In this document: positions 41,299 through 52,040 of the stretch, in pieces
Layout: each line of letters begins with the position of its first letter
How positions within the stretch are numbered: position 1 is the first letter of the stretch
NCBI RefSeq assembly: GCF_000149955.1
Contig: NC_030988.1
Span: 515,047 to 579,046, forward strand
DNA length: 64,000 bases
Source: Fusarium oxysporum f. sp. lycopersici 4287
Taxonomy: Eukaryota; Ascomycota; Sordariomycetes; Hypocreales; Nectriaceae
Direction: 5' to 3'
Position numbers and translations under genes: made by a program
The notes under the pieces: model-generated
Database searches by the model: none
Told to the model about the DNA's origin: nothing
Seen by the model: the letters and a program-made list of their open reading frames with translations, nothing else

Positions 41299-41966
41299 TG
41301 CACATGCGGACAAGCGATAGAGACAGTAGAGCACTTTCTCTTTCGATGCAGGAAATGGACAGCGCACAGGACTGAGATGCTGCAGTGCACTGAGACATTG
41401 AGAGGGAACCTCTCGTTCTACCTAGGAGGAAAGTCACCATCAGATGACGCCAAGTGGACGCCAAACATGCAGGCAGTCCATGCAACTATACGATTTGCAA
41501 TAGCCACAGGACGACTCGACACACAATATTGAAGCCAGATTGCAAGAACCTCACCTACTTACTCTTACTAACCCACTCACACCCTATACTAAACACCCTG
41601 TGCACAGAGGCGGACGCCGCTTCAGCCGCCGTAGATAGGACGCTGGACACTTGAAGAACAGCCTTCAAGCTAGTTCGCCGGCAATGCTACTAAAACATGG
41701 GAGAAGCAAGGCACAGCAGAACAGAAAGGAAAAGAGTAATCAAGGAGCAGGCGCTTTATGGGCTTGAGGACGCGAATTTCAGATTGATGGTGTAAAACCA
41801 AGGTTCAGTATGGGCTTTAGGAAAATGCGGACACAAATTGAGCAATGTGTGGCACAGCATGGGCTTGGGGAAACGAGGACGAAAAGCAGGCGTTGTATGT
41901 AAGCATTAGTGACTAGTGCCCTTTCGGTCAGAACAGGCCGCCAGGCGTAATAAATTGTATTGTATT
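41299..41966 (+). mobile_element. 5'-truncated Tad1-type LINE with target duplication
   Basis: It begins inside the ORF2 C-terminal zinc knuckle ([17 protein letters not shown]) and has the remaining coding end (GNLSFYLGGKSPSDDAKW) to 41532, a 3' UTR, and the ATTGT-repeat tail. The target duplication GTACCCGTTCTC is at 41287-41298 and 41967-41978. The LINE similarity starts right after the left copy, as expected for aborted reverse transcription. Confidence 0.9.
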
Positions 41967-42013
41967 GTACCCGTTCTCCAACCATCAAACTATCTGTCTC
42001 GTAACCTGATCTT

Positions 42014-43471
42014 CTAAACCTCACGACCAACATGTGTGTTCTCCCCGCTTCTGTGGCCGTAAACGCACCTTGCATCTGAACAATCGTTGCCGGGATCTCG
42101 ATCGGCTTTCCGGTTCTGGTGGCACCGCCCCTGGCGTGCCAGCCACCACAATGCATCAAACTCCTCGTCCGTGAGCGACCGGTGCACATGATTACGCCCG
42201 CACTTCGGCGAAACACAGTTCCCCCGGAGGAAGAGAAAATAGCACAGAGACCCCTTCTTAATCCTCTCCACAACCACCGGATTAACCTGTAGCGGTCTGT
42301 CAAACCGACGCCCGCCTTGATCCGTCAACACCGGTCCCAGCCTATCCGACTGTACCTGGGGGTTATGGTAACCCGTTAGCGGATTTCCTGACACCGCCAT
42401 CAGCCGCCCCACATTGTCGCGGTGGGCAAGAGGCCCCCCCATGGTCGACGTAACACCTCGTCCCCCTAACACTGGCGGCTGCCTGACCTTGTTGAATATC
42501 GAACTGAACTGTGTCGTCTTCAGTCCCAGATCCCTGATCGCCGCCGGAAACGGGCTCCCCTCCAACAACGTGATGCGTTCCGCAACCTGCTTGTCTCCTA
42601 CAAACTGCCCAAGAACGGGCTCGTAACCAGAATCGTGTCCACACGCGAGCACGAGATGTTTACACTGGAAACTGTCAAGAAAAAATTCGATGCCCTCTAT
42701 AATGATTGCACTTGAATTAGAATATAGATCGGATGCAAGTGGCGAAAGTAAAGGAAACAAGACGAGGAGAATATGAAATCGATGTGTCTTACCCCGAACT
42801 TTGAGATCCGCCCGTTCCTTTCCTGGCCCGACATCCACAAAGTCAAAAAACGCCTGGCGACTGCTAAAACCACTGGCAAACGCCCTTAGCTGGCCCGCGT
42901 CCCTCAACCTCCCGTCACGCTCGAGCGCCGCGCCTAGTCCGCTCACGTTCGCAAACGCCCTCACTAGGATGTCCATCCTGCTGGGCTCACCAGTAACCTT
43001 TCGTACATACTGCTGCAACGCAGCTAAGAGCGCGTCGGCCGCCTCTTTGCCGCCCTTGGCACCGCTTGTAATGAAATTGTCATGAAACTAAGACGCTGTG
43101 AGCCTTTCAAACTCGCTTGAGCGAATTTACTTACCACATAGCCGTCTGCGTCCGCGTCAATCAATGCGACTACAAACGGCCGTCTTCCCTGCCGCTCCTT
43201 CCATTCCCTGCCCTCCTGGACCTCCTGCTGGAGACGCCTTCTCGCATCGCACTCGTTATCCAAGTCAAGCTTGGTCTGCGTCAACGCGGCCTTCGTACAT
43301 TCCAGCTCCTTCATAAGCTCCTACCATCGAGTATATTAACACGTTATTCGCAATAGAGCCTCATCGAAAGGAACTCACCTCAATCAACACCATCCCTCGA
43401 TCGACCTCTCCAGCGAGACCCGCTCGAATGTCGGCGAAACGACCGCGATATATTTCGAGTCCCGTCTCCAT
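42014..43471 (-). CDS. Tandem CCCH zinc-finger protein with DUF7923-like domain, four exons
   Basis: Exons 43379-43471, 43135-43320, 42793-43087 and 42014-42696; introns of 58, 47 and 96 nt with GTGAGT/GTAAGT/GTAAGA donors; product 418 residues. The N-terminus is a helical coiled coil (ELMKELECTKAALTQTK). It is followed by PFVVALIDADADGYV joined to FHDNFITSGAKGG and later CKHLVLACGHDSGY, a PIN/NYN-like alternation of strands and Asp residues. After a linker come two CCCH fingers: C-x8-C-x4-C-x3-H (LCYFLFLRGN onwards) and C-x13-C-x4-C-x3-H near the C-terminus. CCCH fingers usually bind RNA, and with the PIN-like core an RNA-processing role is plausible, but this is inference. The 3' end lies 35 bp from the inserted LINE. 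Intact. Confidence 0.85.
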
Positions 43472-44704
43472 GACAAATCAGAGAAGGAAAAGATGCTGTG
43501 CGGTGGCCCCTTGGACTGGCGTAGGCAATCCCTGCCGTTCTCCATGTGAGGGATGTGAGGGAAGGCACGACTTTGCTCTCATGGGGTTGTCGGAGAGGTA
43601 ATGGGTCGTGCAAGGGCGACGGTGGTGGGGTTGGTAACTTGCGGAACCACGTTTTACCGAATCCGAATTGGTGTTAGGCAGCAATGCACATTTCTAGCCC
43701 ACGGCTTTACCTGAGGCAATTGATAGGGGTGCCGCACTTTTAACGCTTCTTATTGGCCCATGTCCGGCCTGTTAGTGCACTAGTAGGTACTAAATTCTGC
43801 CGCACTGTTGCCACCTTGTGACCAAAGTTTCGGCCTGTCGTCAATTCGCGTCGCGTCACGGACTGTCGACCATCCTCCTGACGAACCAGGCTTTGATGTC
43901 TCTGCTGTTGTCGACAGCGCCGGTTCCTCGCCCGCTCGCGTTCGCTTTCGACATTGGAAGGGTTTGTGAAGGCTCGACGACGGCCCATACTTGACGAAGG
44001 GCTTGCTTCCTTTGACTTGATTATTCATTTTTTCGCCGTGATTGGAATTTCCTTAATTATCCAGTTGCGATGCTGACTCTCCAAATGAGTTTGATTACAT
44101 GTTTAATTTAAATTAAAATAACGGCAGTTGCGAATCACACAATTCGATAGGGTTTATCACATGCTGTACAGGGGTATCGATTGGTACCAAACATCAATCA
44201 GTTATGCAGCGACTCTTGTCCACAATATCACAAATCAGTCATGACGTCGCAACTGGATACTTGCAGGGGTTTTGACTTTTAAACAAGCGTTCATTAGCTC
44301 ATGAACAAGCAACAGGGATACCGTGCATTTTACACGATTCCTGACTGGTTGTTTCGAAGTAGAGTGGGGAGCACGCTTAAGTAGTCACTATATATTCTTC
44401 AAGGCCATCTATTTACCCGATACAGGTCGCTTCAGATGGAAAGAAAATATATAATTTCTTCAATTAAATCAACTTATGGAAGCTTTCGCTACAGTATGGT
44501 GCCCTCTTTAGCTCGCGCACTGCTACGGTTAGGAGGTGTTGCGTTGAAATTTGTTCTTTCGTGCTTTTCGAACGCACAGGTCAACCCTGACCCCTCCGAC
44601 CATCATAGATATATCATCTCCAGCTGCTCGCACAGCTGGATCATGTGGTCTGCTGTACTGTCAATCATGGTGCACTTGGTTAGTCCCTTGCTTTGCCGCT
44701 GTTC
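43472..44704. other. Intergenic with one basic open frame of unknown status
   Basis: A minus-strand frame at 43740-43988 encodes an Arg-rich start (MGRRRAFTNPSNVESERERA then RNRRCRQQQRH) like N-termini of some transposon-encoded helicases. An overlapping frame (43780-44028) also lacks stops. Neither is supported enough to call. The frame at 44436-44711 shows nothing. Confidence 0.3.
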
Positions 44705-44868
44705 TGAATAAACCCCTGTTCTGATCAGCACTACTATTCCTGTATATAGAACAATGTCAAATCAACTCTACACCCTGGCAATAATCAACCCTACTAGGTT
44801 TAAAGTGGGCCAATAAAATCAACTCTACTAGAGTTGATTTTGGACTGTAGGACTAGGGTAGGCTATTT
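44705..44868 (+). repeat. Dispersed element with hairpin end, copy 2
   Basis: Only a few differences from the reverse complement of 35992-36137 over about 150 bp. Its right side runs directly into a fragment of the 13526-13974 MITE family. Confidence 0.75.
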
Positions 44869-44933
44869 TTAGTTATACAGTGCAGTGGAGCACTCGCTTG
44901 TCTGGAGCATTCGCTTATCAACCACGTTACTAG
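44869..44933. repeat. End fragment of the TA-flanked MITE family
   Basis: CTCGCTTGTCTGGAGCATTC followed by GCTTATCAACCACGT and TA matches the inverted end of the element at 13526-13974. Only one end is present. Confidence 0.75.
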
Positions 44934-44977
44934 AATTGATTTTTGTATGGAGCACTAGGTTAGACGTTAGAGGATAG

Positions 44978-45405
44978 GTGACGCCGATCAGCATACCGAA
45001 TACTCTTGGCGTATCTGGAAGTCCTAATTTCGACGACTTGCGATCTCAAGGGCTCATGAGTGGGCAAGTAATTGAATCCAATGAGTCAGAGGATGTGCCG
45101 GCAGACATTGATACTGACGATCATGATCGCTGTCGCCTGTTTGTCAGCCAAGGAAAATCTAACAAGATCGCCGAGAAAAAACGACTTGATAATGCGGCGT
45201 TTCATGACTGGGTGATCAACACTCAGTGCGAAGCCATGGGGAGCTCTTGGGGCGGCAAAATGCCGGGGAAAGCTGGCTGACCAAGGTTGTCACGGGACGA
45301 AAAGTAGATAATGCAGCGGGATTCAGACGATCCTTTGCACAGTTAGGTGAAAGGTCGGAGCTCGGTCTCTTTATGGCCGCGAATGGACTAGGTCTCATTT
45401 GGGCT
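44978..45405 (+). pseudogene. Possible coding relic, family unknown
   Basis: Two overlapping frames (44978-45280 and 45226-45408) read like a broken protein: an acidic stretch DVPADIDTDDHDRC, then IAEKKRLDNAAFHDWVI and GRKVDNAAGFRRSFAQLG. There is no ATG at the left end. It looks like part of an ATPase or helicase-type repeat protein, but the evidence is weak. Confidence 0.3.
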
Positions 45406-46314
45406 TAGCGCCTGCCTTATCTAGTTATCAGCTTATCTGAGAGCACAGGTGGAGATCAGGATTTGAAAAGCCGGCTGAGCCCTTTCCTTGCCTCAGAGGG
45501 GAATGTTGTGCTTATCGCGAAGATGTGTCGTGACGCGTGATGGTCCGTTCAACAATGCGAATTTGAAATCTTCTCTAGGTGTATTTCATGCCTCGTGGGC
45601 GACATACGACATATCATTCATTACTTTGAGGGTCTGGACTTGCTATTATTGGTGGTGGTGGCCTCGGAGTATATCGGCTCCGTCAAAACCAGTAAAATAG
45701 TCAGTGGATTCGTTTATGTTGTGCAACGAATAGGTGCTTGAGATACAAGGCTTCACGTTAGGAAACACTTCTTTGTAATTGTTGAAAATTGTCCCCAGAC
45801 CCTCACACGTCATGTCGCTCAGCTCTACCTGGAAAATATTTATATCCATGTTCAGTCTACCGATCGCCTAGGCAGCAGGATGCTGCCTGTGATTTGGAGT
45901 TCATGGCAACCGTGAAGTTATTCACGATGGTCGTGATCCTTACCCTTGATACTTTATAAACCACGTTAGATGTTGTGACCGCTAAATTTTGAATGGTTAC
46001 AGACTTGACCAGGAAATCCCAAAACTGCGAGTAGAGTGATTGTACAATTCAACAGAGTAAGCCATGACAGCCCGACATAAGGCACAAGACGACACATAGA
46101 GTCTGTCGATATCATCGGCACCAGTCTGCTGCCTGACGCTGGTTGTAACGTAGCATTCACTATCATCATGAGCAAGTTCACGATGATCGTGATTTTTGCC
46201 TCATTCGAACAACTGCCAACATAAACGAATCAGGTTACGGTTTGCTTCGTTGGGAACCTTGGCCGTCACAATAACACAAAAGAAATCAAATGCAACGATT
46301 CACCACTCTCCCCA
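45406..46314. other. Non-coding with two copies of an 84-bp unit
   Basis: Holds repeat units at 45871-45944 (partly deleted) and 46117-46200. No complete gene seen. Confidence 0.5.
46117..46200 (+). repeat. 84-bp diverged repeat unit (one of three)
   Basis: From GGCACCAGTCTGCTGCCTGA to GTGATTTTTGCC. It aligns gap-free with the reverse complement of 47294-47377 and, with a 10-bp deletion, with 45871-45944. Two of the copies share a reading frame of the type LLPD...VA.T.I....FTM.VI.A. Confidence 0.7.
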
Positions 46315-47103
46315 CTAAAACGCGGCAATAATGCGATCGACGATATCATGAACCGGAGTGCCTGGCAGAATCCTCTGTCCACCCAAGCAGAAACCGGTCT
46401 CGTTACCGGAGTTGACATCACTCTCGTCGGGATGGCTGTTGCAGTGCCTGCAGTGTTTGCACGTGGTCCTCCCGTGTCTGCAGGTAGTAGTATGCTTGCA
46501 AGTTCTCGGGAGTTCATTAAAGATCGCTTTCCACTCTGTGGTGACACTGTAGTCACTATCCCCCTCAGGCATGGGTATGCCGTCCGGGAACATGATGGTG
46601 CCACGCTTCGCCTGGAGCTCGTACTCGGTCCATCCGGTCTGGTCCGTATCATCCTCGCGCTGAAGCTTGAGCCCAAATTTGCGCTGCAGACCTCGCTCAG
46701 AAATGAGACTGCAGAACTCGGCTATGAACGACTCAAAACCACTCATGTCGGGTATCTCGTAGTTGCCGTACTCGTAGGCTTGGAGGGATGCGTTGTCATC
46801 GACGAAATAATGGATGCCTCGGAGTTGATTGCTGTTTGAAGGCACGATAGGCTTCATGATCTGGGCTACCCCATGTCCCGGGACTGGAATCTTATCAAAA
46901 GCCATCACTTCGCCCTCGGTGGTGTCAAAGTGCTTGTGGATCAATCGGACACTGACGCCCTTGGGGACATTGTGCTTATTTAGCAACTCGCGGAGGTTTT
47001 GAAGATCTTGGAAGTGATCCTTGGGTGCCCCGGCAACTTGGCTAATTAAAGGCAAGGTGTTGTAAGTGCTGGAAGGCACGAAGGTATCGATGAAGGAGAC
47101 CAT
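46315..47103 (-). CDS. Hypothetical fungal protein with C-terminal Cys/His cluster
   Basis: 262 residues from ATG at 47103; the frame extends further upstream but only from a TTG. The central part reads LLNKHNVPKGVSVRLIHKHF, then EGEVMAFDKIPVPG, later FGLKLQREDD and GWTEYELQAKRGTIMFP, a mixed strand pattern with no known catalytic motif. The C-terminus has a dense cluster (CKHTTTCRHGRTTCKHCRHC) that could bind one or two metal ions. I recall similar ascomycete hypothetical proteins with the same V-R-L-I-H-x-H-F block, without assigned function. Diverged 84-bp repeats lie on both sides (46117-46200 and 47294-47377). No intron needed; looks intact. Confidence 0.65.
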   Translation of the reverse strand: MVSFIDTFVPSSTYNTLPLISQVAGAPKDHFQDLQNLRELLNKHNVPKGVSVRLIHKHFDTTEGEVMAFDKIPVPGHGVAQIMKPIVPSNSNQLRGIHYFVDDNASLQAYEYGNYEIPDMSGFESFIAEFCSLISERGLQRKFGLKLQREDDTDQTGWTEYELQAKRGTIMFPDGIPMPEGDSDYSVTTEWKAIFNELPRTCKHTTTCRHGRTTCKHCRHCNSHPDESDVNSGNETGFCLGGQRILPGTPVHDIVDRIIAAF

Positions 47104-47293
47104 TGTCTTACTAAAGGACAAGTGCTGAGTGGACAATAGCTGTGTAATCAAAGTTGGCAACTCAAGTGAGTAAGGACCCTGTTTATGGGACCTGAAATGA
47201 AATTCATGTTGACAAGGTAGAGCATCGATGTCGCCTTTTATAAACTGTATCCGAAGCAGATCCCGAGTTAGTCAAGATGTAGAGCGTGTCAAA

Positions 47294-47377
47294 GGCAAGG
47301 ATCACAACCATTGTGAATAGGTTCACGATAAGCGTGGACGCCACACCATAACTAACATCAGGCAACAGCCTGCTGCC
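47294..47377 (-). repeat. 84-bp diverged repeat unit, inverted copy
   Basis: Reverse complement of the unit at 46117-46200, with roughly a quarter of positions changed. Lies inside a minus-strand frame (47204-47392) with a hydrophobic stretch VASTLIVNLFTMVVILAF. Confidence 0.7.
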
Positions 47378-47392
47378 TACGAGATTGAACAC

Positions 47393-48531
47393 AAGTATGA
47401 AATACCCGACCTTCGTCGGCCGTCGAGAAAGGAAATCAAAGCGTTCATCTGGTCCTCATTATTCATCCGTGCCTGCGACAGAGCGTTGGCTTTTTCATGT
47501 TGGCCCGATGGCCTTTTCCTATCGAATCATACGCTGTGATCGGCTTGGTGTTGTGACAGTCAAAATCGATAAATAAAAATAGGCGACCAGGGTAAGACAG
47601 GGCCACCAAGCCTAGTTGAGTAGCAATATCAGCTACTTTCGCCTGGCACATCTCCTCAGCTCACTGTGCGAGTTATTCAATGCCTATCATGAGAAGCTAA
47701 TAGCCGTCGCGAGCGTAAGTGTCACAACGCCCAGCGGCCTGGCTTTTCTCTGGCTACAGGCATGTGATGTCGCGCTTTGTAACTTGAAAATGGCTGGGAC
47801 AAGCGGCATCGGCTAAATTACGTGGAGATTCATGTACCTTTTGTCTCTTGCATTTTAATTGGTTAGACATCTCCAGAGTGACCTGGCGGAAGCCTTAACT
47901 CATATGAAGGGATAGTTAAGCTATATTGGGTATAGTTGGCCTAGATTTGGGTCACAGAGCGTCTCAAGAAAGCAGCTACAAGCAATCGTCGTCCAATCCA
48001 TCCCTGCAGCGGCAGATGAGGAAGAATGAGGAAGAATGGAGGGCTTCTGGGAGACGCGAGCAGAATGGCGTAGAATTGTAAATAGCCTAGCGTACTTGGC
48101 CCTATGAGGTTAGTCCTGCTGGGAGGAATGAATTTCGTTCGTTCGTTTATACGACGAATCAACACGTTCAACCACCAGCTCTGCTCCGCTGGGCCGCAGG
48201 CTACTTGGGCGGGGAAACACGCCCCCACCGTCAGGCATTCCGTCAACGTGAACCATCTCGAGAAGGTCATGTGCATTTTATGAACATAAAACTGCCCTTC
48301 CTCGTTATCTTCACATCATTAATTTTTTTACGCTTACCTTCCCTCCTCTTAAATTTCGCTCTTTAGCACCATACCTTCAACATCGGGGATTTCGCTTGAA
48401 TAGGCCGGCCCTATTGACTTCACACAACAAGTTTTCGAGGTAGTTCCTCATGTCGCTATTCAAGCGTACCTGGAAGCCCTCAACCTCTACCAGCCACTGC
48501 CTTTCGCACTACGCAGTGTTCTCCATTGGCG
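47393..48531. other. Intergenic and promoter region of the FunK1 gene
   Basis: Short unsupported frames only. The sequence upstream of 48532 is the presumed promoter and 5' UTR of the kinase gene. Confidence 0.4.
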
Positions 48532-50352
48532 ATGGAAAATAACCCGGCGGTAAATCATCCACCAGCTCCACCGGCCACCGCGACGGACGACCAAGAAATC
48601 CTTGACAACATAGACGGCCGCATGCACGGCCCCATGAGCGGATTTATCAAAAAATATTTCAGCAACTTTCGATATGTTCGCCTAGATGATTTATTGGAAA
48701 TTCAGGCGGCTGGAAGAATCATTAGCCGCTGTGCTGTTCCATCTGCTGCCCCATCACCCGATAATTTCCTACCATGGTTTTCTAACTATGTATCACGGGA
48801 GCTTGACGGCGCTCGAGGCTCGTGGCATATATCAAACGGTAATGTAGCATCCCAGCACGAGAGTGTTGACGATGGTGCACGTCTCCTCTTGACCATGCCC
48901 ACTTCGCTGGCCTCCAACATACAGACGAGATGGGACCATGTTCAGGTTATTGGCCAGTTTTACCACCGTGGTTGCGTTTGTTATCAGGATGGACTGTTAC
49001 GTCTCTGCCGGTCCGCACACCAGGTCTTCGCCAGTCAGCCTACGCGGCTCTTCTTACATGGCTTCTATATACGCGGTTCACTGATCGAACTTTGGGTCTT
49101 CGATCGATCTGGTTTATATTGTAGCGACGTATTCGACGTTCGGAAAGATTTCATCCAATTCCTCTCTATTATTCTCAGCTACCAGCGGATGACGGACCAG
49201 GACCTGGGCAAAATCAACATCATCGAGACGAATAAGGTCGGCAGGTACATTATTCTTGATAGTGTGGTAAAGCCCTCTTTAGGAAAGCTCTATCTCGAAA
49301 GCCAGCCAATTGCGTCTCGTGAAGGCCTTGTTGGCACTGGGACAACGTGCTACCGGGCTAGAATGCCTGATTCGAATCGATGGAATTACGTCTTGAAGTT
49401 CAAATGGCGTTGGGCCAGGGAGCGTCCGGAGGACGAACTTCTAAAACTAGCCAAGAAGAAATGCGTCTGGGGTGCCGTCTCCCTTGATTATTACAAAGAA
49501 ATTGAAAGTACAGCAAATCTGCGCCGAGGTCTCCGGTGGGGGACACACAGAAAATTCGCCAGGATGCCCTTTCATGAGAGACATGGAAGTATCGAAGGGC
49601 AACAACTGGAAGTTACTTGTCATGCCACCGGACTTGTCGAACATACAGAAACAACCGACAATTTCTTTCAGAATCGCATCCTTGCCTGTATTGTTACTTC
49701 TCCCGTTGGCAGACCCCTTCACACTTTTCAATCACTAACAGAATTGCTTCAAGCGATTCGTGATGCTATCAAGTGTCACCGATCACTCTGTTATGACGCC
49801 AAGATTCTTCACCAAGATATATCCCCGGGGAACATGATCATTCTGGATGACCAGGATGAAGGAAAGCCGAATGGGATCCTGATAGACCTCGATTCCGCAA
49901 CAGAGGTTACCGAAGGACTAGGAGCAGAGCCTGGGATTACCGGCACAAGGCCATTTATGGCCATTGGCGTTCTGAAGGGAGAATGTCATACTTATCGACA
50001 CGACCTAGAGTCCTTCCTTTACGTTTTCCTGTGGACCGTCATAACGAACCACACAGAGAATCCCCCAGAGACAAGCAAGCTTCGACAATGGAGTAATGGC
50101 GACTGGAACGAACTAGCGGTACGCAAGGCTCTAGACATGAATCAGGATAACTTTCGGAATATTTTGGAGGAATTTACTCCCGAATTCCACTCCCTTAAGC
50201 CGCTCGCCGAAAGTCTACGCCAAATTCTATTTCCCCTACGGGATGGGGTAATTTGGACAGGGACCGACGGCTCTCCTGAAGCTGTAAGCAAGCTCTACGA
50301 TGGAATAACACGTGCCTTCGAAGAGGCCATTGCTTCTGAGGGTGGAAGATAG
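48532..50352 (+). CDS. FunK1-family protein kinase
   Basis: 606 residues, intronless, from the ATG at 48532 (the frame opens at a TTG at 48526, which I reject). The N-terminal about 250 residues are the FunK1-specific region (RLFLHGFYIRGSLIELWVFDR, then GLYCSDVFDV). The kinase core has a nucleotide-binding glycine loop (LVGTGTTCYRA), the VLKFKW lysine, catalytic loop ILHQDISPGNMII, and IDLDSATEV in place of DFG. These are followed by GTRPFMAIGVL, like a substrate-binding APE segment, and YRHDLESFLYVFLW. This is an ascomycete-restricted, often multicopy serine/threonine kinase family of largely unknown role. All catalytic Asp/Asn positions are present, so it is probably active. Complete with no disabling change. 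Confidence 0.92.
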   Translation: MENNPAVNHPPAPPATATDDQEILDNIDGRMHGPMSGFIKKYFSNFRYVRLDDLLEIQAAGRIISRCAVPSAAPSPDNFLPWFSNYVSRELDGARGSWHISNGNVASQHESVDDGARLLLTMPTSLASNIQTRWDHVQVIGQFYHRGCVCYQDGLLRLCRSAHQVFASQPTRLFLHGFYIRGSLIELWVFDRSGLYCSDVFDVRKDFIQFLSIILSYQRMTDQDLGKINIIETNKVGRYIILDSVVKPSLGKLYLESQPIASREGLVGTGTTCYRARMPDSNRWNYVLKFKWRWARERPEDELLKLAKKKCVWGAVSLDYYKEIESTANLRRGLRWGTHRKFARMPFHERHGSIEGQQLEVTCHATGLVEHTETTDNFFQNRILACIVTSPVGRPLHTFQSLTELLQAIRDAIKCHRSLCYDAKILHQDISPGNMIILDDQDEGKPNGILIDLDSATEVTEGLGAEPGITGTRPFMAIGVLKGECHTYRHDLESFLYVFLWTVITNHTENPPETSKLRQWSNGDWNELAVRKALDMNQDNFRNILEEFTPEFHSLKPLAESLRQILFPLRDGVIWTGTDGSPEAVSKLYDGITRAFEEAIASEGGR

Positions 50353-51411
50353 ATGTAATTGATTTGTGAATGTTTGTTCTGTACCGCGTCCAAGTTCTAC
50401 TCCAAGCGTAATATAGATGACACACCCGCAACATGTTTGCCATTTCCGCAGCTACAACTCGTCTACCTGAACTACGTGATCGACGAAACTGTGACCGCGT
50501 TTTGTAAAGCTTAGCTGCATGCATTCGGTTGGCTCTTATTTTAACTGCCAGCCGCCTGTAAGCGCCACAAAATTTCCCATACAAACTTAATTATTCGGCT
50601 CCCAGCCGACGGAGGACATAATTGTCAGGGCGATCGTTCGGCCCACAATGATGACAGTCTAGCCAGCCGTCCCGAACACAACATTGCATAACGGTCTTGC
50701 CTCGAGTTTCACGAATTGTATTGCGCGATCACCGGCCACCGATCCAATAAATAGCCCAGTTCATTCAGAACGCTGTGGGCGATCGACACGATCAGACACG
50801 GTCTGATCTAGAACGCCTAGCACCATTACAGTAGACCGACATGGGCTAAGCTTGATTTCGGCTTTCAGCTAGCCACATATTCCAGGGGTCCTCTCACGAT
50901 TGCCGACTAATACGCGACCGACTGAACTAATAGTTTGCCTGGATGTACCGAAATGCACGGGGCCAACTCTGACAATCTGGCTACTCACCAATCATCGTTC
51001 TCAATTTGGCTGTCCCCGGTCACTTTTAAACTTCAAACCAGTCGCAACAGCATAATCCTTCATGGAATTAATTAATACTTGATATATAATATTGTATTAA
51101 TATCAGCTTTTAATGTATAGTAAAATCATATATTTTAACCGATATACTCTCAACGACTCCCCCCCAGTCTTCAGTAGCGCGATTTGAAGTTGTATGGGGG
51201 TTTCTACGACCTAGCTGGGCACGGTCGTTGCTGAATTGTTGTTAGAGAGGCAGTCACTAGGAAACGGCGTCAAACTCTGAGTTTGACCTGCGCCCATTTG
51301 AATACAATCGTCGCAAACATTCAAACTCGACACGCTAGCAAGTGCAGCTAAACACGGCGCGCGAGGCGGCGCCTTGGGTAGTCCGACAGCGGAGAGAGAG
51401 AGCTATACCAG
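50353..51411. other. Intergenic, no gene seen
   Basis: No supported gene. AT-rich around 51060-51140. Confidence 0.4.
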
Positions 51412-52040
51412 ATGTGGAAATTGGGACGGGGCCCGTCCCATTTTAGAACTCCCGGGCTGAATAAATTTCATTCATTTATTGACCGTCATTGCTACCCCTT
51501 TTCACTCTGGCAATCTTGCATGTCCTCGTTCATCGCCTTACGGCGGACTAAAATGGAAGCTGAACAAACTATGCATGAATCTCCAGTACTGATGACTCCT
51601 CCTTCGTCAAATAGACGCCGCGGACCACCCTCCTGCAAAGGCGACAATGCATGTCAGCCTCCTCATATTTCGGCCGACGTCTCAGCTCGACAATCGTCGC
51701 CGCCTCAGGACACAGCGAGACATCTTTATGAATTCAATCATTTCGCAAAACTACCCGCAGAAATCCGAAGTGAGATTTGGAACCTGGCGTTCTCTCCATC
51801 TTCTCCTCGAATTTACATTCCGTACGCGCGCCAATAGAAGGAAGTTGGAGGCAGTACCCTCACTATCAACACGACGTGCCAGGACTTATGTTTGTGTGCA
51901 AAGAAGTCCGGGAAATCACCATCAGAAATCGAAAACTTTCTCTCATCTCGGGCAGATATGACGTCTGTACCTGTGAATATGTCGACCGCATATATGGCTG
52001 GGTTGATCCAAAACGCGACTCACCAGTCTTGACTAATTAA
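51412..52040 (+). pseudogene. 2EXR-domain protein, frameshifted
   Basis: From ATG 51412 (or the internal ATG of MSSFIALRRTK) the frame reaches the 2EXR signature FNHFAKLPAEIRSEIWNLAF and stops after IYIPYARQ at 51837. The continuation in another frame, VPGLMFVCKEVREITIRNR, is the next conserved block of the same family (P-x-L-x-x-V-C-x-E-x-R), and that frame is open to 52040. A one-base change near 51815-51830 is the simplest explanation; no good intron fits. The 2EXR family is common in plant-associated and accessory fungal gene sets, with unknown function. Confidence 0.65.

Noticed and set aside
42014..43018. 334-residue unspliced minus-strand frame
   Set aside because: It reads through an intron (42697-42792) and lacks the true start. 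The four-exon model restores conserved blocks on both sides of each junction.
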